25,762 nt of DNA from Bacillota bacterium (GTDB lineage Bacteria; Bacillota_I; Bacilli_A; RFN20; CAG-826): positions 1-25,762 of the forward strand of contig VHBF01000001.1 of the NCBI GenBank assembly GCA_016872075.1, read 5' to 3'. Below the pieces are notes generated by a model. That model had not been told where the DNA came from. It saw only the letters and a program-made list of their open reading frames with translations, and made no database searches. The translations under genes and the position numbers were made by a program. Below are positions 15,818-23,256 of this stretch, piece by piece. How positions within the stretch are numbered: position 1 is the stretch's first letter; every line of letters starts with the position of its first letter.

Positions 15818-17047
15818 ATGATGAAAAGCCCGCGACGTTTTTACCTGATTTATTTAATATTTGTCTTGTGCGTTTTGATTGGCATGGTTTGGTTTTTTTC
15901 CACCAACCCGTGGATTAGTACGATTTGGATTCTGTTGAATTTATTCTTATTAATCTATTTATTTCCCAAAATTTTAAAATTACCTAAAATCACAATAGAA
16001 GCCAACTCACTCATTGCCCCTAACAAATCAGACAAAATCAATTTATTAAGTAAAATCTTTCAACAACTCGATCAATATATTCTCATCATCCAAAGTGATG
16101 GCGTGATTTCTGAATTTACCCAACCCTGGATGGAGTTATTTTCGATTGAGGAAAACGCTTCGATTACAATGAAAGCATTAAGATTAGCACCTAAACTATG
16201 GTCCACGATTAACCAAGGATTGGCCACAGAAAAAGGCGCTCAATTTCAATGGGAACTATCCAACCAAACTTTTCAATCATCTTTAACCCCACTCTTCTTA
16301 GATCAAACATTTTATGGTGTGATGGTGACGGCAATTGATATCACAAAGATTAGTCAACTTGAACAAATTCAAAGTGATTTTTTAGCAGACATATCGCATG
16401 AAATTAAAACGCCTCTCGCGGCCATTTTAGGCGCTTCAGAAATTCTTAATCAATCGACGAGAAAATTAACCACTGAAGAAACTAAAGAATTTCAAACGAT
16501 GATTGCCAGTGAATCGTCTCGATTACAACGTTTGATTCATGAACTAACCGACTTATCTAAAATTGGCACTCATGGTTTTCAAACCCTAATTAAAACTAAG
16601 TTTTCGATTCTTGATTTGTTAACAGAAGTTAAACAAGTCTATCAGTTAGAGTTGGATAAAAAGGCACTTCAATTTAAGATAAAGATACCTAAAGAATTAA
16701 ACATTTTTGTTGATCGCGACAAGTTTTTTCTTATTTTTTCCAATTTACTTTCTAATGCAATTCGCTATACGGATAAGGGGGCGATTCAAGTATCAAGTGA
16801 AATTAAGAATCAAACTTTGATTCTTTATTTTGCTGATACTGGCAGAGGCATTGAACCTAAAAATCTAGCAAGAATTTTTGATCGTTTTTATCGTACAGAT
16901 GCTGCAAGAACGCGTGTCAGTGGTGGCAGTGGTCTGGGTCTAGCGATCACGAGGGGCATTGTTCAAGCCCATCAAGGCACCATCGAAGTTTCAAGTCAGT
17001 TAGGTAAGGGGACCACATTTACTTTAACAATCCCCCACTTAACCTAA
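15818..17047 (+). CDS. phoR: Sensor histidine kinase, PhoR-like
   Basis: This 409-residue membrane kinase has two N-terminal helices (about 8-27 and 32-49) separated by only a few residues, so there is no extracytoplasmic sensor domain. A PAS-like region follows (about 75-180). The HisKA box has H194 in DISHEIKTPL. The ATPase domain has N309/N313 in FSNLLSNAIRYT, DTGRG (340-344) and GGSGLGLAI (369-377). PhoR proteins that lack an outer domain are thought to receive the signal through the Pst transporter and PhoU, both encoded just downstream. The start is a double ATG; AAGGATG just upstream serves as a weak ribosome binding site, and coupling to the regulator gene is likely. Confidence 0.9.
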   Translation: MMKSPRRFYLIYLIFVLCVLIGMVWFFSTNPWISTIWILLNLFLLIYLFPKILKLPKITIEANSLIAPNKSDKINLLSKIFQQLDQYILIIQSDGVISEFTQPWMELFSIEENASITMKALRLAPKLWSTINQGLATEKGAQFQWELSNQTFQSSLTPLFLDQTFYGVMVTAIDITKISQLEQIQSDFLADISHEIKTPLAAILGASEILNQSTRKLTTEETKEFQTMIASESSRLQRLIHELTDLSKIGTHGFQTLIKTKFSILDLLTEVKQVYQLELDKKALQFKIKIPKELNIFVDRDKFFLIFSNLLSNAIRYTDKGAIQVSSEIKNQTLILYFADTGRGIEPKNLARIFDRFYRTDAARTRVSGGSGLGLAITRGIVQAHQGTIEVSSQLGKGTTFTLTIPHLT

Positions 17048-17059
17048 CCCTGATTAATT

Positions 17060-17103
17060 CTTTACGGTAACTTTATCTACTTAACAAATCCCTCCTTTAT
17101 ATT
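17060..17103 (+). promoter_or_regulatory. pstS promoter region with candidate Pho boxes
   Basis: CTTTAC (17060), CTTTAT (17071) and CTTAAC (17080) repeat at 11- and 9-base pitch, followed by TATATTGAG (17098-17106) as a likely -10 region. The arrangement echoes the promoter of the upstream two-component operon. A strong AAGGAGG follows before the pstS start. Confidence 0.4.
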
Positions 17104-17134
17104 GAGAGCGTATGAATTCATAAGGAGGATATCT

Positions 17135-18163
17135 ATGAACATGCAATTAAAGAAAGGAACTTTGTTTGCCTCACTTGCAGTGATCTTAGCTGCGTGCGGT
17201 ACCACGGTTTCATCGTCTAGTGACAATTCTGTTGCTTCATCCGCCACATCTGTTGCGCCAGAGTTTACGACATCGAACAATATTGTTCTTTACACACGTG
17301 ATACAACTTCAGGAACCCGTGATGGTTTTATGGGTGGTATCGGATTTAGCACGGCTGCAAAAAATGATAGTTTATTAACGGATGGATTTGTTATCGCTGA
17401 TAACACAGCGATCTTAACTGCGATGAGCGGTTCCGATAAGTATGGTATTGGTTATGTCTCCTTATCTTCAGTTAACAACAACGTCAAAGCTTTGGATTTC
17501 AATAATGTTGAAGCAAGCGAAGACACAGTTTTAGATAACAGCTATGGATTGAAGAGACCATTCAACTGGATGTTAAGAGCAGACAACGATTTCCCTTCTG
17601 CTACCGTTGAAAACATTTCCAAAGCTTTCGTTGCCTTCATGGGAACGATTGAAGGTGGAGACACCATTGCTGGGGCAGGTGCAGTTGCTTTAAATGCCAC
17701 TCAACGTTGGGATGACATCAAAGCTAGTTATCCAGTTTGTAATCAAGATAATAGTGCTGTGACCGTTCGCTTTGGTGGTTCTGACTCGATTGAAAAAGTT
17801 GCGAAGGCCATCACTGCTTCTTTTAAACCTCGTTGTGGGAACTTTGTTGCCGAACACGAACACACAGGTTCTGGAGATGCGTATAAGAGAACGAACGATC
17901 CTGCAATCAAAGATACCGCGGTCGGTAAGGATGTTGGTTTTGCCTCAAGAAACTTCGCTGATGCTGAAAAGAAAGTTGGCGATGTTGCCTTACCATCAGC
18001 TCAATATGGTCAATTAGCTTGGGATGCCATCGTTGCCATTGTTCACAAAGACAACCCATTACTCAATGTCAATGGTGATATTTTAAAGAGAATGTATGAA
18101 AAAGCATCCGCCAATCCAATCCGTACTTGGGCAGAAGCTTTAGCAGCAGAAGCCGCGCTTTAA
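17135..18163 (+). CDS. pstS: Phosphate-binding lipoprotein PstS with permuted domain order
   Basis: This 342-residue phosphate-binding lipoprotein of the ABC importer has lipobox VILAAC, with C21 the anchor, and a Ser-rich linker. Residues about 50-185 contain TRDTTSGTRDG and KYGIGYVSL, then SYGLKRPFN, which in ordinary PstS form the C-terminal half. Residues about 208-335 contain RFGGSDSIEKVA, HTGSG, VGFASRNF, WDAIVAIVHKDNP and the TW ending, which ordinarily form the N-terminal half. The order is therefore reversed. The start at 17135 follows AGGAGG with good spacing; an earlier ATG at 17102 would add a non-signal extension. A strong hairpin follows the stop before pstC. The phosphate-binding role is supported by pstC, pstA, pstB and phoU downstream. 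Confidence 0.92.
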   Translation: MNMQLKKGTLFASLAVILAACGTTVSSSSDNSVASSATSVAPEFTTSNNIVLYTRDTTSGTRDGFMGGIGFSTAAKNDSLLTDGFVIADNTAILTAMSGSDKYGIGYVSLSSVNNNVKALDFNNVEASEDTVLDNSYGLKRPFNWMLRADNDFPSATVENISKAFVAFMGTIEGGDTIAGAGAVALNATQRWDDIKASYPVCNQDNSAVTVRFGGSDSIEKVAKAITASFKPRCGNFVAEHEHTGSGDAYKRTNDPAIKDTAVGKDVGFASRNFADAEKKVGDVALPSAQYGQLAWDAIVAIVHKDNPLLNVNGDILKRMYEKASANPIRTWAEALAAEAAL

Positions 18164-18191
18164 TTCTAACCAAATCATAACAAATAAGACC

Positions 18192-18226
18192 TTATACCGA
18201 GGGAGACCCCTCGGTATAATTTATTT
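18192..18226 (+). terminator. 12-bp hairpin with U-rich tail between pstS and pstC
   Basis: Arms TTATACCGAGGG (18192-18203) and CCCTCGGTATAA (18208-18219) pair perfectly around a four-base loop, followed by TTTATTT. This is a convincing intrinsic terminator or attenuator that would favour pstS over the rest of the operon. The 3' arm also contains TATAAT (18215-18220), six bases before the pstC ATG, so the same bases may serve as promoter for the downstream genes. Confidence 0.8.
18215..18220 (+). promoter_or_regulatory. Candidate -10 box for leaderless pstC start, inside the terminator
   Basis: TATAAT, six bases (TTATTT), then ATG 18227. There is no Shine-Dalgarno close to the start. It overlaps the 3' arm of the pstS terminator. 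A -35 would fall on the hairpin's 5' arm (TTATAC, 17-base spacer), which is a poor match. Confidence 0.5.
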
Positions 18227-19162
18227 ATGACCATTAAAACGAATGTCACTAAAAAATGGATTGATCAATTGGTTGAAAAAATTCTTTTTTTTATGGCGTT
18301 ATTATCAGCCTCATTTATCGTCATGGTTGTCATCGTCATTATCGAAAGAGGGTTATCGCCTTTTTTTTCAGATAACGATGGTTTAGGTCAAGTTAACTTA
18401 TTAAGATTTTTAACTGGCATTGTTTATTTGGATGGCCCCACGTTTGCTTCTAATGCTTATGGCATTGGTTATTTGATAATCAGTACGCTTTATATTGCTT
18501 TACTGAGTTTATTGATTGCGATGCCCATCTCTATCTTTTCAGCACTATTTATTGCCAAGATTGCCCCTAAACCGTTAGGCAATACCTTAAGAACTGTAAC
18601 GGAAATTCTTGCCGCGATACCTTCGATTGTTTATGGGTTGTTTGGCGCGGGTGTCATCTTGGATTTGGTTTATAACTTATCTCTGATTGTTGGGGTTCAA
18701 TCCTCTGCAGGATTTTCAGTGTTATCCACGGTGATTGTTTTGGCAATTATGATTATTCCCACCATGACGGTCATTGCCGAAGTGGCAATTCGTGCGGTTC
18801 AAAAAGAATTAATCCATGGTTCATTAGCATTGGGTGCTACGCCTACGCAAACAAACTTTAAAGTCGTTTTGGCCTCAGCAAAATCGGGTATCTTTACAGC
18901 GGCAATCCTTGGAGTAGGCAGAGCCTTAGGTGAGGCAACGGCTGTTAGTTTAGTCGCTGGTTCTAGACGTTCGGGCATTTCATTTGCCTTATTTGAAACC
19001 ACAGCTACACTGACATCAACGATGTTACAAGGGATGAAAGAAACGGTTGGTTTAGATTACACGATTCGCTTTTCGATTGGATTAGTCTTAATGGTAATTA
19101 TTTTGCTCGTTAACTTTATTTTAAACTTCGTTAAATCAAAGGTTGGTCGAGTTCATGTCTAA
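18227..19162 (+). CDS. pstC: Phosphate ABC transporter permease PstC
   Basis: This 311-residue inner membrane subunit has six predicted helices. A cytoplasmic N-terminus leads to helix 1 (about 17-40), an outer loop, then YGIGYLIISTLYIALLSLLIAMP. TVTEILAAIPSIVYGLFG (about 123-140) is the highly conserved PstC/PstA block. ELIHGSLALGATPTQTNFKVVL (about 193-214) is the EAA coupling loop that contacts PstB, and VGRALGEATAV follows. The length is typical. It overlaps pstA by eight bases. There is no ribosome binding site at the start, only the -10-like TATAAT, so translation is probably leaderless or dependent on read-through from pstS. Confidence 0.93.
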   Translation: MTIKTNVTKKWIDQLVEKILFFMALLSASFIVMVVIVIIERGLSPFFSDNDGLGQVNLLRFLTGIVYLDGPTFASNAYGIGYLIISTLYIALLSLLIAMPISIFSALFIAKIAPKPLGNTLRTVTEILAAIPSIVYGLFGAGVILDLVYNLSLIVGVQSSAGFSVLSTVIVLAIMIIPTMTVIAEVAIRAVQKELIHGSLALGATPTQTNFKVVLASAKSGIFTAAILGVGRALGEATAVSLVAGSRRSGISFALFETTATLTSTMLQGMKETVGLDYTIRFSIGLVLMVIILLVNFILNFVKSKVGRVHV

Positions 19163-20375
19163 ATTTAGTTTCCGATATGTCATCGATGCTTTATTACAAG
19201 GTATTACTTTTTTATTTTCATCGATTTCATTTTTGACCTTAGGCGCGATTCTAGTGTTTGTATTTAATCAAGGATGGTCATTAGTTAACATTGATTTGAT
19301 TCGCTATCCATACGAATCGACTACCATTTTGGGAGCACCCCTCGAAGATCAAAATGAATTTTGTTTATGTGAACCCAACATTACACTTGATCCTGAGGTT
19401 TTTTATTCAAATAAATGGGGTGTTGGTTTTTCACAAGGGCAAGATTTATTAGGCCAAGCGACAGTTCAACTAGCCTACATTCACCCCAATTCACCCATAA
19501 GTTCTTTAACAAATAAAGGAATTGAAGGGAATGAATTTGTCTTATTACCTGAATATTTAATTCAAAAAATTTCTTATAATGACCGTTCTACTTCATTGGC
19601 GAGACGCGGTGTTGAAAGAATGATTAATGAACTCGAATCCTCTAATTCAATTTATGAAATTGAAGTCATTACCAAAGGTGGTGGCATCGGCGGTTCGATT
19701 ATTACCACGCTATGGTTGATTGGTTTAACCTTAATCATTGCCATTCCAATTGGGGTTGGGGCTGCCTTATATTTGAATGAATACGCCAAACACTCTCAAT
19801 TCGCGAACGCAATTCGTTCGTTCATCGAAACGTTAACCGGGGTCCCTTCTATTATTTTTGGATTGCTAGGGGTGGCGATTTTTATTCCACTTACGGTTGC
19901 AACTACCAATGCCACTGGTGGTAATTTAATTTCTGGGGCGTTGACCCTTTCTGTCATTTTATTACCGATTGTGATTCGCACCACCGAAGAAAGTCTTAAA
20001 GTCGTGCCGATGGATTACCGTAACGCTTCATTAGCGTTGGGTGCGTCTCGAACTCAAACCACATTTAAAGTCGTGATTCCTAATGCCCTTCCTGGCATTT
20101 TAGCGGCAGTATTACTTGGGATTGGTCGAATTGTCGGCGAATCTGCGGCGTTGATCTTTGCCATCGGTTCGATTGTGAGGGATGAGATTACTTTAACGGA
20201 TAAATCCACTTCTTTGGCAGTGCATATTTATTCGATGATGACTGATGAACCTGCCAATATTGAACTATCTTCAACGATTGCCATTATCATCTTGGCAATT
20301 GTGTTAGTCCTTAACTTATTGATTAAATTCATTTCCAGCAAGATTATGAAAGGCAAACTCGGAGGAGTAATCTAA
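19155..20375 (+). CDS. pstA: Phosphate ABC transporter permease PstA with enlarged outer loop
   Basis: This 406-residue permease is clearly longer than the usual 280-300. Helix 1 spans about 15-37. Residues about 41-175 form an extracytoplasmic region rich in polar residues, with a CxC pair (FCLCEP, 69-74). The ordinary core then resumes: GGSIITTLWLIGLTLIIAIP, FIETLTGVPSIIFGLLGVA, and the EAA loop YRNASLALGASRTQTTFKVV followed by VGESAALIF. I chose ATG 19155; a TTG at 19143 lies further inside pstC. It overlaps pstC by eight bases and its stop overlaps pstB (TAATG). GGAGG near its end serves pstB. The function as channel partner of PstC is secure; the role of the extra region is unknown. Confidence 0.92.
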   Translation: MSKFSFRYVIDALLQGITFLFSSISFLTLGAILVFVFNQGWSLVNIDLIRYPYESTTILGAPLEDQNEFCLCEPNITLDPEVFYSNKWGVGFSQGQDLLGQATVQLAYIHPNSPISSLTNKGIEGNEFVLLPEYLIQKISYNDRSTSLARRGVERMINELESSNSIYEIEVITKGGGIGGSIITTLWLIGLTLIIAIPIGVGAALYLNEYAKHSQFANAIRSFIETLTGVPSIIFGLLGVAIFIPLTVATTNATGGNLISGALTLSVILLPIVIRTTEESLKVVPMDYRNASLALGASRTQTTFKVVIPNALPGILAAVLLGIGRIVGESAALIFAIGSIVRDEITLTDKSTSLAVHIYSMMTDEPANIELSSTIAIIILAIVLVLNLLIKFISSKIMKGKLGGVI

Positions 20376-21130
20376 TGAAAAAAGTATTTGATACCCAGAA
20401 CCTGTCTTTATTTTATGGGAAAAACCAAGCGTTAAAAAACATTAATCTTTCGATTTTTGAAAAAAGCGTGACCGCACTTATCGGTCCTTCTGGATGTGGA
20501 AAATCCACATTTTTAAGAACGTTAAATCGGATGAATGATTTGATACCTGATGTTAGCATCCAAGGTGGAGTTTGGTTTGGTGATATTTCAATTTATGATC
20601 AAAAGACAGACGTCATTGATATTCGCAAGCGTATCGGCATGGTGTTTCAAAAACCCAATCCATTCCCCATGAGTATTTATGACAATGTCGCGTATGGCCC
20701 AAGGTGCCAACGAAATTATTCTAAAAAAGAAATGGATGCACTCGTAAAAGAGGCATTGGTAAAGTCCGCTTTATACGAAGAAGTGAAGGATCGATTACAG
20801 CGTTCAGCGCTTGAATTATCAGGTGGTCAACAACAAAGACTATGTATCGCACGAGCATTAGCTATGAATCCCGAAGTGTTGTTAATGGATGAACCTACCT
20901 CAGCGCTCGATCCAATTGCCACTGCCAAAATTGAAGAGTTGATTGTCGAATTAAAGAAAAACTATACTATAGTAATCGTAACCCATTCCATGCAACAAGC
21001 CGCCCGTATTTCTGATCAAACCGCCTTCTTCTTACTTGGTGACCTTATTGAAGTAGAAGAAACAAAAACATTCTTCGCAACACCGAAAGATCCCCGTTCA
21101 GAAAGTTATATTACCGGAAGGTTTGGATAG
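20375..21130 (+). CDS. pstB: Phosphate ABC transporter ATPase PstB
   Basis: This 251-residue ATPase energises phosphate import and takes part in Pho signalling. Walker A is GPSGCGKST (37-45), with FLRTLNRMNDLIP following exactly as in PstB. The Q-loop is GMVFQKPNPFPMSIYDNVAYGPR, the signature is LSGGQQQRLCIARALA, Walker B is VLLMDEPTSALDP and the H-loop is VTHSMQQAARISD. The PFP after the Q-loop and the ending DPRSESYITGRFG are PstB hallmarks. AGGAGTA precedes the ATG, which overlaps the pstA stop. The nine-base gap to phoU carries AGGAG. Confidence 0.97.
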   Translation: MKKVFDTQNLSLFYGKNQALKNINLSIFEKSVTALIGPSGCGKSTFLRTLNRMNDLIPDVSIQGGVWFGDISIYDQKTDVIDIRKRIGMVFQKPNPFPMSIYDNVAYGPRCQRNYSKKEMDALVKEALVKSALYEEVKDRLQRSALELSGGQQQRLCIARALAMNPEVLLMDEPTSALDPIATAKIEELIVELKKNYTIVIVTHSMQQAARISDQTAFFLLGDLIEVEETKTFFATPKDPRSESYITGRFG

Positions 21131-21138
21131 GAGTAAAT

Positions 21139-21780
21139 ATGACCACTTTAATTGAAACAGAAATTAGAGAAATAGAAAAAAATCTCAAAGAGATGATTGA
21201 TTTAGTGTTGTCGATGCACCGCGACGCTAAGAAAGCGTTAGAGACCAATGATACAAAATTAGCCATTCAAATTATTAAACGTGATGAGCAAGTTAATAAT
21301 CTAGACGAATTGATCAATGAATCAGTGCTTTCATTTTTAGCAACGCAAGCCCCTGTTGCGAGGGATTTACGTTCTGCTATCGCGATGATTCGGGTTGCCA
21401 ACGATGTGGAGCGCATTGGGGATTATGCGAAAACAATCTCTGAATTTATTATTTTAACCAAGCCACTCTATGATCCATTCAAGTTATATATCAATGATAT
21501 GTTTGATGATTTTATGAAAATGTTTCAAATGGCGACGAGTTTATTTTTTAAACCCGTTTTGGAAGAATCTTATACCATTGCCGCCCAAGATCAATTTATT
21601 GACGCCAAACTCAAAAAAGCGTTTCATGAAATTCCTAAAGTGGTCAATACTACCAACGTCATGAGTTTATTAGATACCTTTAACATCATTCGTACCCTCG
21701 AGAGAGCGGGAGATCATACGAAAAATATTTGTGAAGCCGTCATCTTTAAATTAAAAGGGAAAAAAATCGATTTAGGTTAA
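21139..21780 (+). CDS. phoU: Phosphate signalling protein PhoU
   Basis: This 213-residue all-helical protein consists of two PhoU repeats. Repeat 1 covers about 1-110 with ARDLRSAIAMIRVANDVERIGDYAKTI, and repeat 2 covers about 115-210 with LLDTFNIIRTLERAGDHTKNICEAV. The E/D-x3-D metal-binding motifs (ERIGDYA, ERAGDHT) are intact in both. PhoU restrains PstSCAB and the PhoR kinase when phosphate is plentiful. It lies nine bases after pstB with AGGAG before the ATG and closes the operon. A weak imperfect hairpin (21806-21831) follows without a clear U-tract. Confidence 0.96.
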   Translation: MTTLIETEIREIEKNLKEMIDLVLSMHRDAKKALETNDTKLAIQIIKRDEQVNNLDELINESVLSFLATQAPVARDLRSAIAMIRVANDVERIGDYAKTISEFIILTKPLYDPFKLYINDMFDDFMKMFQMATSLFFKPVLEESYTIAAQDQFIDAKLKKAFHEIPKVVNTTNVMSLLDTFNIIRTLERAGDHTKNICEAVIFKLKGKKIDLG

Positions 21781-21908
21781 ACTTAACAATTCGATATTTT
21801 GCGATAAATAAACACCGAATTTGGTGGTTATTATAGTTCCCATCATTCTTTGGTTTTCAACCCCCCAATCATCGCTATAATAATGAAAGATTTAAAGGAG
21901 ATGAGATC

Positions 21909-22532
21909 ATGCGTATTGGGATTTTAGGACCGATAGGTTCAGGTAAGTCAACACTCGCGAAAATGCTCGCTGATTATTATAAATATCCATTATTAGAAGA
22001 ACCGGTAGAAAAGAATCCATATTTACCTTATTTTTATGAAGATAAAGAAACCTTTGCCCTCCTCTCTCAAAATGCTTTTTATAGTGCCTTATTCCTCTTG
22101 ATGTGGAAAACCAAAGACCTGCCTCACGTCATCTGTGATTCCACCTTGTATTCCAATCTTGTGTTTGCCGAAATGTTAAGACTGGAAGGATTTATGAGTG
22201 CCACCGAAGTGGCATTAACGTATGCAATTGCCGATGCTCACCTAAAACGTCTTCCCGATCTCGACATGCAAGTGGTATTGATGAGACCCAAAGATGAATT
22301 ATTCCGCTATGTGAGAAAACGTGGTAGAACGATTGAAAAAGGCCAAGAAGATTACTTAAACTTTCACTATGACAACTATTATGATGTTTTAAATCGCATT
22401 TTTAAAAATTATAAAGTCGACAAGAATAAAGTCTTATTTTTAGAACTGGGTGATATCAATGATCCCAAAGAATTTGAAAGAGTTAGATTAAAAATAGAAG
22501 CCGCTCATAAGCTGGCGATGAAAAAGAAGTAA
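21909..22532 (+). CDS. Deoxynucleoside kinase family protein
   Basis: This 207-residue cytoplasmic kinase phosphorylates deoxynucleosides. The P-loop is GPIGSGKST (7-15). LLEEPVEKNPYLPYFYED (about 31-48) supplies the catalytic-base Glu of the EPV motif, and LLSQNAFYSALFLLMW follows. The usual DRS motif is replaced by CDSTLYSN (about 77-84), with Ser where the Arg normally sits. The lid has RKRGRTIEKG, which keeps several Arg. AAGGAGA precedes the ATG and TATAAT lies 27 bases before it. The C-terminus, AMKKK, lies in a palindrome shared with the convergent uridine kinase. Base specificity (dA/dG or pyrimidine) cannot be read. Confidence 0.85.
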   Translation: MRIGILGPIGSGKSTLAKMLADYYKYPLLEEPVEKNPYLPYFYEDKETFALLSQNAFYSALFLLMWKTKDLPHVICDSTLYSNLVFAEMLRLEGFMSATEVALTYAIADAHLKRLPDLDMQVVLMRPKDELFRYVRKRGRTIEKGQEDYLNFHYDNYYDVLNRIFKNYKVDKNKVLFLELGDINDPKEFERVRLKIEAAHKLAMKKK

Positions 22533-22549
22533 TTACTTCTTTTTTTTCT
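22521..22549. terminator. Bidirectional terminator made from the two C-terminal coding ends
   Basis: AAAAAGAAGTAA at 22521-22532 is followed directly by its reverse complement at 22533-22544 and then more T. The centre falls exactly between the TAA stop of the deoxynucleoside kinase and the stop of the convergent uridine kinase. A-rich and T-rich flanks give each strand a U-tract. The hairpin is AT-rich and its loop must be made from the central AATT region, so its strength is uncertain. Confidence 0.55.
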
Positions 22550-23180
22550 TTTCTGCTTGATGAAATTCAGATACTAGTGAGGCAACTTTGGTCAATAATA
22601 AGTCGGTTGCTTTTGGGTTAAATGCGCCTTCAGGAACGATAATATCCGCGTGGATTTTTGAGGGTTCGACAAATAAATCATGCATTGGTCTAACCGTTTG
22701 AAGATATTGGTTAGTAATGCTCTTAAAATTACGACCACGTTCTTCAATATCCCGTTTCACACGTCTTAAAACTCGAATATCAGCTGGAGTATCGACGTAA
22801 ATTTTAAAGTCTAACATCGTTAATAATGCAGGGATTGCAAACGTTAGAATTCCTTCAACGATAATCACAGGAGCAGGGCTTGTTTTAATCGTTGCATTCG
22901 CTCGAAGATGGTTTTTGAAATCGTAAGTCGGTTGTGGAATGGCAGTGCCGTTTTTTAAAGCATTTAATTGTTCGAGAATTAACGTTACATCAAAAGCATC
23001 GGGATGATCGTAATTGAGCGCCGCTCTTTTTTCAAAATTTAAATCGGTACGATTACGATAATAATTATCCAAACGAATAATCACCGCATTCCCGTTACCT
23101 GATTCAGAGAGTAAGACATCTGCCAAGGTTGTTTTACCTGATGCAGTGCCGCCAGCAATCCCAATGATGATTCGTTCCAT
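22533..23180 (-). CDS. udk: Uridine kinase
   Basis: This 215-residue pyrimidine salvage enzyme phosphorylates uridine and cytidine. The P-loop is GIAGGTASGKTT (7-18). IRLDNYYRNRTDL (about 35-47) carries the substrate-binding Asp and Tyr pair, NYDHPDAFD (56-64) is the classic motif, and PTYDFKNHLR (about 83-92) follows. VIVEGILTF and YVDTPADIRVLRRVKRDIEERGR (lid Arg residues) complete the set. The length matches E. coli Udk (213). The C-terminus is five Lys, produced by the shared palindrome. There is no Shine-Dalgarno. TATGAT ends eight bases before the ATG, just after the terminator of the upstream minus-strand genes. Confidence 0.96.
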   Translation of the reverse strand: MERIIIGIAGGTASGKTTLADVLLSESGNGNAVIIRLDNYYRNRTDLNFEKRAALNYDHPDAFDVTLILEQLNALKNGTAIPQPTYDFKNHLRANATIKTSPAPVIIVEGILTFAIPALLTMLDFKIYVDTPADIRVLRRVKRDIEERGRNFKSITNQYLQTVRPMHDLFVEPSKIHADIIVPEGAFNPKATDLLLTKVASLVSEFHQAEKKKKK

Positions 23181-23197
23181 TGTTGATAATCATAAAT

Positions 23198-23232
23198 AAA
23201 AAAGGTCATCGTTTCAATTAAAAGATGACCTT
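23198..23232 (-). terminator. Intrinsic terminator after the Pro-rich small gene
   Basis: On the minus strand AAGGTCATC (23232-23224) pairs with GATGACCTT (23210-23202), with three further T-A pairs after a bulge. It is followed directly by TTTTTTATTT. It would end transcripts of the lipoprotein and small-protein genes just before the uridine kinase start. Confidence 0.85.
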
Positions 23233-23256
23233 AGAATTGTTAAGAAATAAAGTGGA

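Noticed and set aside
21806..21831. Terminator after phoU
   Set aside because: The stem AATAAACACC / GGTGGTTATT has a mismatch and no U-tract follows, so I do not call it a feature.
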